This document shows positions 44,051-51,738 of a stretch of 64,000 nucleotides of DNA, in pieces. This DNA comes from Methanosarcina acetivorans C2A. Its GTDB lineage: Archaea; Halobacteriota; Methanosarcinia; Methanosarcinales; Methanosarcinaceae. Within the stretch, counting starts at the first letter, position 1. Every line of letters begins with the position of its first letter. The stretch spans positions 620,001 through 684,000 of the forward strand of contig NC_003552.1 in assembly GCF_000007345.1 (NCBI RefSeq), read 5' to 3'. The notes under the pieces are model-generated. The model did no database searches. It was not told where the DNA came from and worked only from the letters and a program-made list of their open reading frames with translations. A program made the position numbers and the translations under genes.

Positions 44051-46390
44051 TTGAAAATAAAGACATTGATAGTTATCTGTCTGCTGGCGATAACACTTAT
44101 TCCCGGGTCCGGCTGTATTGATAGCAATAGTGAACCAGTCAAAGAAACAGGACTGGAAAAAGTAACCGATAAACAGGACAGTTCGCCCGATGTCACAGTA
44201 GAAACTGCCCTTGAGGGAAACTTCTCCGAGAAGAGTAATACCCTTGAACTTGAAACAGGAAGCTCCTTTTCCAGATATTACAGTAAAGAAAACCTGCAGT
44301 TCGAGGCCGGCGTTCCCGCTTATTCTCTGCCTCTAAAGGCTTCCGAAATTACAAATTATGACGATTTTATCCAAAAAATTCCTCTGACGAACAAGAACAG
44401 GGACTTACTGTACAAAAACGGGTTTGTTGTAATTGAAAGCAGAGCTTCTGGAAACCTGTTTGAGGCCGAGCCGGTAAGAGTAAACGAGATTTACAGCGCC
44501 CTGAAATCGGCTGATATTCCTATCTTCATTACGTCGGACTCTCTTCTTCATCTTTACCACATCCAGTTTGATGAGACCTTAAAACAGGTAGAAAAGGACG
44601 AATTTTATGATGATTTGTGGAAACTTGACAAAGCTCTTCTTGAAACCTCCATAGAGGATTATAACAGGTCGATAGAGGATAAAGCCTCTGAAGAAGTAAC
44701 GGAAGCTGCAAGAAGAAATGTTGCGTACTTCGCCGTGGCTTTGAGCCTGCTCCAGCCGAAACCTGAGCAGATAGAGCAATCACAGAGATATTTAGGGAAA
44801 GCTACACTTTTTGATCCACAGAATGCGAAACAGTACAGTGTAGAAATCCCTTCATTTGTAAAAGCTGATGTAGAAGCCGAAATTGCCCTGATAGGAGCGC
44901 AAAAAGGAGGAATATCTCCTATTTTCAAGTATTATGAAGATTACTCTCAGTACATTCCAAGAGGGCACTATACAACATCTGAGAAATTAACTAATTATTT
45001 TAAGACCATGATGTGGCACGGTAGAATGAGCATGCTCCTTCGGCCGAACATGATCACTTCAGAAGAATCAATGGTAAAAGAATCAGTTACGGAAAAATCA
45101 GCTGCGGAAGAATCTGAAAAGGAGTCCAGAATTCAGACAATTCAGGCTCTTTTGATTTCTGACCATTTTGATAGGGACAAAAACCTCCGGGCTGAATGGG
45201 ACAGAATTTACGATGTGACGGCTTTTTATGTCGGTTTTTCCGACGATCTCGGGCCTTATGAATATGCAAAAGCTCTGGACACCGTCTTTGGGAATGATAG
45301 AGAAGAATCAAGCTTCGACAACGAAAACCTTACAGCACTGAAGACCGAGCTGGAAAGATATGAAAACCCGAAAATCTATGGAGGTACAGGGGAAATAATT
45401 CCGGCAGGCTCAGAAACTGAAAACAAAACTCTTGAGGCTACAAAGGGATTCAGGTTCATGGGTCAGCGCTATACTCCCGACTCGTATATCCTCCAGAAAC
45501 TCTATCCTCCAGCCCTGAACATCATGGACCTTCTCGGTTCCGAAAAAGCTAGAGAACACCTGAAAAATATGGGTTTTTCCGAAAACGAAGAATACAAAGA
45601 ACGTCATTTGTCTCTGGAAAATGAATTTGAAGCTTTTGAAGGAGAGGACTGGAATAAAAACCTCTACTGGGCACAGCTATACGCCTTAAAGCCCCTGCTT
45701 GTAAGTTATCCAGAGGGCTATCCTACTTTTATGCAGACAGAAGCCTGGGAAGATAAACAGCTGAACGCGGCTCTTGCTTCTTGGACCGAGCTCAGACATG
45801 ATACCATTCTCTATGCAAAGCAGGCTTACTTTGTAGGTGCGTTCTATGATCTGGAAGAAATACCTGTTCAGGGATATGTAGAGCCAGTGCCTGAATTCTA
45901 TGCCAGGATGCTTGCCCTTACAAAAATGGCGCATAGTGGGCTGGCTGAAATGGAAGTACTTGACGAACAGTCGGATAAAGACTTTACAACTCTTGAAAGC
46001 ACTCTTGAAAAACTGCTGGAAATCTCGATTAAAGAGCTTGAAAATAAAGAGCTGACAGATGAAGAATATGAGTTCATCAAAAGTTTCGAAAAAAATATAG
46101 CTCCAATGCTTGAGAACATAGATGAAGACACTCAGAGCTCTGTTGTGGTTGCGGATGTTCATACAGATCAGGAAGGGAGAGTTTTGGAAGAAGGAACCGG
46201 AAAACTGGACCTGATAGTAGTAGCCTATAAACAGCCCGACGGCAGGATCGTTCTTGGAGCAGGCCCTGTAATGAGTTATTATGAGTTCTGGCAGCCCTCA
46301 GGGGAAAGATTGACTGATGAAGAGTGGAGAGAAATGCTTGAAAATAAACCTCCTGAAAGGCCGGAATGGGTTGAGTCTTTTAAGTCGTAA
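44051..46390 (+). CDS. DUF3160 lipoprotein, copy 5
   Basis: A 779-residue paralogue starting at TTG 44051 with GAGG upstream (the same spacer as before copies 2 and 3; an in-frame TTG at 44015 is an alternative). Lipobox LIPGSGC. It shares with copy 4 the acidic insertion before the ISDHFDRDK block (here EESMVKESVTEKSAAEESEKE). It shares with copies 1 and 3 the segment NMGFSENEEYKERHLSLENEFEAFEGEDWNKNLYW. Conserved motifs FITSDSLLHLYHIQFDETLK, MMWHGRMSMLL and WTELRHDTILYAKQ are intact. Its end (PPERPEWVESFKS) and 3' flank match copy 3. It is followed by the second copy of the small membrane protein gene. Confidence 0.88.
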   Translation: MKIKTLIVICLLAITLIPGSGCIDSNSEPVKETGLEKVTDKQDSSPDVTVETALEGNFSEKSNTLELETGSSFSRYYSKENLQFEAGVPAYSLPLKASEITNYDDFIQKIPLTNKNRDLLYKNGFVVIESRASGNLFEAEPVRVNEIYSALKSADIPIFITSDSLLHLYHIQFDETLKQVEKDEFYDDLWKLDKALLETSIEDYNRSIEDKASEEVTEAARRNVAYFAVALSLLQPKPEQIEQSQRYLGKATLFDPQNAKQYSVEIPSFVKADVEAEIALIGAQKGGISPIFKYYEDYSQYIPRGHYTTSEKLTNYFKTMMWHGRMSMLLRPNMITSEESMVKESVTEKSAAEESEKESRIQTIQALLISDHFDRDKNLRAEWDRIYDVTAFYVGFSDDLGPYEYAKALDTVFGNDREESSFDNENLTALKTELERYENPKIYGGTGEIIPAGSETENKTLEATKGFRFMGQRYTPDSYILQKLYPPALNIMDLLGSEKAREHLKNMGFSENEEYKERHLSLENEFEAFEGEDWNKNLYWAQLYALKPLLVSYPEGYPTFMQTEAWEDKQLNAALASWTELRHDTILYAKQAYFVGAFYDLEEIPVQGYVEPVPEFYARMLALTKMAHSGLAEMEVLDEQSDKDFTTLESTLEKLLEISIKELENKELTDEEYEFIKSFEKNIAPMLENIDEDTQSSVVVADVHTDQEGRVLEEGTGKLDLIVVAYKQPDGRIVLGAGPVMSYYEFWQPSGERLTDEEWREMLENKPPERPEWVESFKS

Positions 46391-46551
46391 AAGATGCTGT
46401 TCTTTATGGCTTCTTTTCCCCTTCTTTTTTCTTTCATGGATATGCTTACGTAACCCGGAAAAAAACAGTAGCATCCAAGAGCTCTATAACTCTAAAATTC
46501 TAAATAAAATACAGAATATTTATAGACACTGATGGTCAGGGAGGAATAATT

Positions 46552-47085
46552 CTGGACGGAAGTAAATGGTTCTCGCTGGTGATTCTTGGTATTCTCTCGG
46601 CAATTTTTCTTTTATCCCTCTATGAATCAGGAAATTTGCCCCTGGGTATGAATGACGTTGATAATTCTGGAGGGATTAACAGAGAGCCCGGATCGGAAAT
46701 ATTAAGAAAAATATACGCGAACGATAGTGATTTTCAAAACCTGACAAAAGGGAACTATACCTATGAAGTTGGAATCTTCAATGAAACAGGGGAATCTGTA
46801 GTATATATCCGGATTAACGGCTGGTATCTTCGCGAAGTAACTGTTGAGCTGCAAAATGGTACATTAAAAACCATTGGACCGTCCGATTCCCTGGAAGATC
46901 TTTATATGGAAGCTGATTCCCTGAACGGATCCGTAATATCCACTTATTCGAAAATGACCGGCGGAGAATTCTACATGATAACCGTTGACACGCCAAACGG
47001 GACAGTGAAATCGATTGAAAAGGTGGACGAATTGCCTGAATGGACCGCAGAAGCTGAAGTAGTGGGATCTGAGCTTATTCCCTGA
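46552..47085 (+). CDS. Small exported/membrane protein after DUF3160 copy 5 (probable CTG start)
   Basis: Paralogue of the gene at 40109, 177 residues from CTG 46552. The ribosome site GGGAGG and the CTG are kept at the same spacing. The in-frame ATG of the first copy is TCG here, so the only canonical alternative is GTG 46579 in the middle of the hydrophobic helix. The N-terminus is (M)DGSKWFSLVILGILSAIFLLSLYESGNLPLGMNDV. The exterior part ESVVYIRINGWYLREVTVELQNGTLKTIG ... MTGGEFYMITVDTPNGTVKSIEKVDELPEWTAEAEVV matches the first copy throughout. Function unknown. Its 3' segment coding for MTGGEFYM is echoed in the leader of the next gene. Confidence 0.7.
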   Translation: MDGSKWFSLVILGILSAIFLLSLYESGNLPLGMNDVDNSGGINREPGSEILRKIYANDSDFQNLTKGNYTYEVGIFNETGESVVYIRINGWYLREVTVELQNGTLKTIGPSDSLEDLYMEADSLNGSVISTYSKMTGGEFYMITVDTPNGTVKSIEKVDELPEWTAEAEVVGSELIP

Positions 47086-47156
47086 CATGACCTGACATGT
47101 CCTGACATAATCATGCAGATACGTTCGGTAATAAAATGACCGGTGGAGAACTCTAC

Positions 47157-48335
47157 ATGAAGAATAAATCCAAAAGACATTTTCTGCTCATCCTGTTCCT
47201 GGTATCCCTATCCATTTTTATTTCAGGTTGTGGGGAGAAATCCGGTGTTGAAGGGTTTACATCTGACATACGGCCCGACGGTGAAGAAGTCGTATCTAAC
47301 ATGCAGATGAAAATGGATAGTCTTGAAGACTATTCTTTCACAATGTATGTAAATTCAAGTTCAAGAGGGCAGAATCCGGAAATATATGAAGTTGTCTGGA
47401 AAAAACCTGATTTAATGAAAATGATTCTTTTAGGTCCGGATAATGATACGAAAATAATTATGGTCTCTGACGGAGATTTTCAATGGATTTACAGTTCCGA
47501 ATCCGAGACTGTTTTCAAAGCGGAAACTTCGGATGATTTTGAAGGTTTGAAACTTTTTGAGCCTGATATTTATGCTGGTTTTTTGAACGGTTTCGTCCTT
47601 AGTGGGAGGTCACCTTCCCTCCTCGGGACCGAAAATATAGATGGAGAAAGCGTATATTTGCTTGAGCTCACACCTTATGGGAATAATGAATCACTTCAAT
47701 CGAAATCAAGAATATGGGTCGACAGCGAAAACTGGATGCTTCTCGGGTATGAACTATATGACAGCAAAGGAAATGTTTATCTTGATATGGAAATTCGGGA
47801 CCTGAGATTGAATACGGAAATTCCGGATTCTGAATTTGAGTTTAATATTCCGGATGGGGCACAGGTAAAGGTATTGGAGCCGGAGGACTTCAAAAATGAG
47901 CCTGAAAAAATGACACTTGAAGAAGCAAAACAACTTACTGATTTTGAAATACTTATCCCTGATTCTCTCCCGGAAGGATATGAATTTAATTATTCAACGG
48001 TATCTTCCGGTATCGATACGCCTTATTCTACTTTTCTCCATAGCGGCTTCAGCATTTTTGCAGGATACCCTCAAGAAAAGATCACTCTGGTATATACGAA
48101 TGGGGAAGACGAAATACGTATTGTAGAAAGCATTTCTGAACAGAGTTTACCTGAAACTCAGAATTTTGAAAGTGAAGGAGAGCCTGTTCTGGTCAATAAC
48201 AAGTCCGGTACGATTTCTTCGGTATTTGGAGGAAATATGAAAGCTCTGACCTGGCAAGATGGGGAACTCGAAATTACTATTTTTTCTTCTCTTGATAAGG
48301 GGGAGCTGCTTAATATCGCAGAATCCTTCTCCTGA
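47157..48335 (+). CDS. Lipoprotein with LolA-like and DUF4367-like domains
   Basis: A 392-residue lipoprotein from ATG 47157, preceded by GGTGGAG; an in-frame ATG lies 7 codons upstream. Signal KRHFLLILFLVSLSIFISGC. Residues about 40-240 resemble the LolA/LppX-type half-barrel of 'outer membrane lipoprotein-sorting' proteins (MQMKMDSLEDYSFTMYVNSSSRGQNPEIYEVVWKKPDLMKMILLGPD ... SKSRIWVDSENWMLLGYELYDSKGNVYLDMEIRDLRLNTEIPDSEFEF). The C-terminal 120 residues (LTDFEILIPDSLPEGYEFNYSTVSSG ... GGNMKALTWQDGELEITIFSSLDKGELLNIAESF) match DUF4367. It probably carries or senses lipids or peptides at the cell surface. The 3' third is duplicated at 51001-51363. Confidence 0.85.
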   Translation: MKNKSKRHFLLILFLVSLSIFISGCGEKSGVEGFTSDIRPDGEEVVSNMQMKMDSLEDYSFTMYVNSSSRGQNPEIYEVVWKKPDLMKMILLGPDNDTKIIMVSDGDFQWIYSSESETVFKAETSDDFEGLKLFEPDIYAGFLNGFVLSGRSPSLLGTENIDGESVYLLELTPYGNNESLQSKSRIWVDSENWMLLGYELYDSKGNVYLDMEIRDLRLNTEIPDSEFEFNIPDGAQVKVLEPEDFKNEPEKMTLEEAKQLTDFEILIPDSLPEGYEFNYSTVSSGIDTPYSTFLHSGFSIFAGYPQEKITLVYTNGEDEIRIVESISEQSLPETQNFESEGEPVLVNNKSGTISSVFGGNMKALTWQDGELEITIFSSLDKGELLNIAESFS

Positions 48336-48365
48336 CATCCGAGAAGTTTTCAGAATGAAGTATGG

Positions 48366-48396
48366 GTGAAGTTACAGACTTCACATTCTTTTTTTT
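48366..48396 (+). terminator. Hairpin plus T-run after the LolA/DUF4367 gene
   Basis: GTGAAGT (48366-48372), loop TACAG, ACTTCAC (48378-48384), then ATTCTTTTTTTTC. A clear terminator; the same structure recurs at 51399-51427 after the duplicated fragment. Confidence 0.8.
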
Positions 48397-48529
48397 CTGT
48401 ATAAAAGTACTGGTGATATTTGGGAGTTACAATCATTCTGTCAAAATCAATCAAATGATTTCTCACATAAAGTGTTACAATTGATGGAATTAATCGTAAA
48501 TTGAGCGTTTATTGTTAGATGATATGGTG

Positions 48530-48690
48530 AAAAACTTTATACTTTATATCATATGTCTGAGAAAATAATTTCAGGAGTTCAAACGCACCTTCCAGAGTAG
48601 ATTTGAACTCCATTGTGCCCGGCGGCATGGTTAGTGTTAGCTTTTCGGTTATTTAAGGTTTGCCTGATTCTGCCTCTGGAGTAAAGTAAA
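48530..48690 (+). promoter_or_regulatory. Leader element C: promoter and double hairpin
   Basis: ACTTTATACTTTATATC (about 48534-48550) is the promoter. GGAGTTCAAA (48574-48583) pairs over 10 bp with TTTGAACTCC (48602-48611). Five bases on, a second hairpin TGCC-CGGC-GGCA occupies 48616-48627. The segment ends shortly before the start of the C39-like protease gene at 48702. It is the best-formed copy together with leader D. Confidence 0.65.
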
Positions 48691-48701
48691 GAGGTTAAAG
48701 A

Positions 48702-49973
48702 ATGATTGCAAACAGAAAATTTGGGATCGGCACATTACTTGCTGCAATATTTATCGTGAGCATGGCGTTTGTGCCGGCTGTGAGTGCACAGGAAGAATCA
48801 TTAAATGGGACTGACACATTAAATGTAGTCAGCGTAAAACAAGCTGAGGAAGTTGCGTCTTTCTCTATAAAAGAGATTTCTGGATCTTTATCTAATTTTT
48901 CAGAATGGGGGGATGCAACAGTGAAACTTTCTACTGTCTACTACGATCTTGATGGTAAAAAGTCAGCCTATTCATTTAATATTATCGAAAATAAGCAACA
49001 AATAGGTCATATTTTTATTTCAGCGACAAAGGATAATTGCCCAGTTCTGGAGTTTTCAAAAGGTAAGATACCTAATGAAATTCCAGAATTTACAACTCGT
49101 TCTGAATCACTGGTACAAGAACATGCTAACAAACTAATATCTGAAAATAATTCTAAAGAAGAGCTGACTATTGGAAAGATGAAACCTCTTTACTTAGGCC
49201 CAACATTTTACTATGCAGAGTATACCCTAACCGATACTAAAGGTAATATCAAAGAAAAAGTAATAGTGGATTTGCCATTTTCTACTATAGTAAACTTTAA
49301 TGAATCAAATGTGAATGTTCCTGTAGGTGAAGACTACTTTTTTAACAACACATATTTACAACAGCAACAAGAAATGAGAATACAAAATGCAAATGCACAA
49401 TGGACTGCCTTAGAAAAAGAAATGGTTGATTCCTCAAGTTATTCTGCCTCTTCCAGTGTAGAATATTCGATCAGTGGTGTGCCATATTATCCCTGGCGCG
49501 ATGGCTGTTCTCCAACTGCGGCTGGAATGGTATTAGGATATTGGGATACTCATGGGTATTCTAATTTCCCATCAAGAGATTATCTAATAGATGAATTAGC
49601 GGAAGCAATGGGTACAGATTGGCCAGGAAATGGAGCAACTTGGCCATGGAATATTGATGATGGCATAGAGACGGTTTGTGATACGTACAATTATCCCAGG
49701 TTTCAGGCAAGTAATGATTATGTCTCATGGAGCGAGGTAAAAACCGAAGTGAATGCAAATAGACCTTTCGTACTTAGCATGTTAAACGGCGGGACAGCTA
49801 TTGGTTGCAGTCAGGACTATGGTGAGCATAGTGTTACTTGTATGGGATATTATGAGGGGAGTACTGATTATGTACTTTTACATGATACATGGAGTACAAC
49901 CACTACACGCTACCTGGCTTTTGGAAGCTGGACCGGAGCTATGGCAACATGGGTCAAGTATGTGACTGGGTGA
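48702..49973 (+). CDS. Secreted C39-like papain-fold cysteine protease
   Basis: A 423-residue exported protein. Signal peptide ANRKFGIGTLLAAIFIVSMAFVPAVSA, cleaved before QEES. A pro-region of about 200 residues (VKQAEEVASFSIKEISG ... EKVIVDLPFSTIVNF) probably keeps it inactive or directs folding. The catalytic domain starts near residue 250: SISGVPYYPWRDGCSPTAAGMVLGYWDTHGY with Cys269 (after G, before SPTAAGM), then CSQDYGEHSVTCMGYYEG with His376, and YVLLHDTW with Asp395. This is the Cys-His-Asp order of peptidase_C39_2-type proteases. No transporter or bacteriocin gene is nearby, so it likely acts on cell-surface or extracellular protein. It is preceded by leader element C. Confidence 0.85.
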   Translation: MIANRKFGIGTLLAAIFIVSMAFVPAVSAQEESLNGTDTLNVVSVKQAEEVASFSIKEISGSLSNFSEWGDATVKLSTVYYDLDGKKSAYSFNIIENKQQIGHIFISATKDNCPVLEFSKGKIPNEIPEFTTRSESLVQEHANKLISENNSKEELTIGKMKPLYLGPTFYYAEYTLTDTKGNIKEKVIVDLPFSTIVNFNESNVNVPVGEDYFFNNTYLQQQQEMRIQNANAQWTALEKEMVDSSSYSASSSVEYSISGVPYYPWRDGCSPTAAGMVLGYWDTHGYSNFPSRDYLIDELAEAMGTDWPGNGATWPWNIDDGIETVCDTYNYPRFQASNDYVSWSEVKTEVNANRPFVLSMLNGGTAIGCSQDYGEHSVTCMGYYEGSTDYVLLHDTWSTTTTRYLAFGSWTGAMATWVKYVTG

Positions 49974-50085
49974 AGTGTGTGAGTTCATGAACTCACTAGA
50001 TGCCGTTTGGGGGCTGGACTGGAAGATATGACAATAAGGGTGAGACCTTAATCGCCCATTATATTTTTTTGAATGGGGAATGTAA

Positions 50086-50751
50086 ATGTTTTATAAGAAA
50101 GTGAATAAAAAGATAATATTTTTAATATTTTTGATAGTTGTTCTTATCGGAGTATGGCTTGTGCTTGACCTCATTAAAATAGGTCCAGGACTGCCCCCTT
50201 CAGAATCGATGCCTAAATGGTACATCCCTGGAGCTTGGCAAGGAAATGTAGAGAGCTGTACTTCATCTTTTCCGAAAATTTCACCTTATTGCAAAGTTGG
50301 AGTATTTTCCGGAGGAAAATTTATAAGTGTCTGGTACTTTGATGATGAATCTAAATTTCTAAACGGAGAAGAGATGCTTTATCTCCATCTGGAAGAAAAC
50401 GGTAATGTGTTCCATCAGGAACTGAATATTAGTACAGAACTTCATGAAGAAATTGAAAGACGTGAAGTTGAAAATTTCCCTAATATCACATCTTTTAATT
50501 CAACAAGATATGAAAGCCCTAATACGTCGGGATACTTTATAGTATACGAGAGACCTTTCCTTAAAGGGAGAGAAGACTATTTCATAGCGTATTACGGAAT
50601 CATGGGAACAACAAATCTCTCTGAAGAAACTCCAGCGCTGAAAAAATTGATTGCAGAATCCTTTTATATGTCTAATGAAGAAGGAAAAGTTGACGGTTTA
50701 AAGATGGGGAATAAAAAAGGAACGGGTAATTCGTTACTTCCATGGTTTTAA
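50086..50751 (+). CDS. Unrecognised membrane-anchored protein
   Basis: A 221-residue protein with a single N-terminal helix (KKIIFLIFLIVVLIGVWLVLDLI) and an outside domain. The start ATG 50086 follows GAATGGGGAATGTAA, a weak ribosome site. The domain contains two close cysteines (ESCTSSFPKISPYCKVGVFSGG) that may form a disulphide, beta-type stretches (KFISVWYFDDES, YFIVYERPFLKGREDYFIAYYGIMG) and N-sequons (NISTE, NITSF, NTSG). No family is recognised. It lies 112 bp after the C39-like protease on the same strand; whether they share a transcript is unclear. Confidence 0.65.
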   Translation: MFYKKVNKKIIFLIFLIVVLIGVWLVLDLIKIGPGLPPSESMPKWYIPGAWQGNVESCTSSFPKISPYCKVGVFSGGKFISVWYFDDESKFLNGEEMLYLHLEENGNVFHQELNISTELHEEIERREVENFPNITSFNSTRYESPNTSGYFIVYERPFLKGREDYFIAYYGIMGTTNLSEETPALKKLIAESFYMSNEEGKVDGLKMGNKKGTGNSLLPWF

Positions 50752-50784
50752 CAAAAAGGTTAGCCCTCATTTGCATTTTTTTCG

Positions 50785-51000
50785 ATGAGCAGATCCCAAA
50801 ATTCAATACGTGACTCCATTGGTCATCAGCTAAGGAATTTTCTTGCCCGAAAGCTATCGATTTTGCACCATAAGTCTGCCTCAATTTTGCCCAATCTTCC
50901 TCAAATTGACACCTGCTCTATCTCCTTATACGTTAAAATTTTGAACATCTGTTGTGGAAATGGATGCAATATATCACGATTCCTTACTTAACCGAAGACG
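50785..51000. repeat. Non-coding segment repeated at about 53785-53990
   Basis: cattggtcatcagctaagga and gctatcgattttgcacca here match cattggtcatcggttaagga and gatatcgattttgcacca at 53790-53845. The end gattccttacttaaccgaag is matched at 53955-53975. Both copies are broken in all frames. They look like remnants of a gene or spacer once shared by two modules. Confidence 0.65.
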
Positions 51001-51363
51001 CATGGATATGAATTTAATTATTCAACGGTATCTTCCGGTATCGATACGCCTTATTCCACTTTTCTCCATAGCAGCTTTAGCATTTTTGCAGGATACCCTA
51101 ACGAAAAGGTCACTCTGGTATATACGAATGGGGAAGACGAAATCCGTATTGTAGAAAGCATTTCTGAAAAGAGTTTACCTGAAACTCAGGATTTTGAAAG
51201 TGAAGGAGAGCCTGTTCCGGTCAATGACAAGTCCGGTACGATTTCTTCGGTATTTGGAGGAAATATGAAAGCTCTAACCTGGCAAGATGGGGAATTCGAA
51301 ATTACTATTATTTCTTCTCTTGATAAGGGGGAGATGCTTAATATTTCCGAATCCTTCTCCTGA
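51001..51363 (+). pseudogene. 5'-truncated copy of the DUF4367 domain
   Basis: An open frame without a start codon reads HGYEFNYSTVSSGIDTPYSTFLHSSFS ... GEMLNISESFS and stops at TGA 51361. It is a close copy (few substitutions, no gaps) of the last 120 residues of the lipoprotein gene ending at 48335. An in-frame TAA lies just upstream of the junction. The duplicated block continues past the stop into the terminator, leader and signal peptide of the next gene. It is therefore a passenger of a segmental duplication, not a gene in its own right. Confidence 0.88.
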
Positions 51364-51398
51364 TATCCGAGAAGTTTTCAGAACGAATAAAATAAAAG

Positions 51399-51427
51399 GT
51401 GAAGTTACAGACTTCACATTCTTTTTT
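51399..51427 (+). terminator. Duplicated hairpin terminator
   Basis: GTGAAGT (51399-51405), TACAG, ACTTCAC (51411-51417), then ATTCTTTTTT. Same structure as at 48366, inside the duplicated block. Confidence 0.75.
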
Positions 51428-51549
51428 GTTGTAAAAAAAGTACTGGCAACATTTGGGAGTTACAATCATTCTGTCAAAATCATCATGTAATTTCTCATAT
51501 AAAGTGTTACAACTGATGAAAATAATCGTAAATTCAGCGTTTATTGTTA

Positions 51550-51700
51550 AATGATATGGTGAAAAACTTTATACTTTATATAATATGTCTGATAAAATAG
51601 TTTGTGGAGTTCAAACGCACATTCCAGAGTAGATTTGAACTCCATTGTGCCCGAAGGCATGGTTAGTGTTAGCTTTGCGGTTATTTAAGTTTTGTCTGAT
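51550..51700 (+). promoter_or_regulatory. Leader element D: promoter and double hairpin
   Basis: ACTTTATACTTTATATA (about 51566-51582), GGAGTTCAAA (51606-51615) paired with TTTGAACTCC (51634-51643), then TGCC-CGAA-GGCA (51648-51659). Compared with leader C, both stems are unchanged while the second tetraloop differs (CGGC versus CGAA). This fits selection on pairing, though the copies are young. Confidence 0.65.
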
Positions 51701-51738
51701 TCTGCCTCTGGAGTAACAAAATGGTGAGGTAGAAACAA

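Noticed and set aside
48530-48690. Leader stem as a tRNA or tRNA-like gene because of the GTTCAAAC word
   Set aside because: There is no acceptor stem, anticodon arm or 70-90 nt cloverleaf; the word is simply the left arm of a single hairpin.
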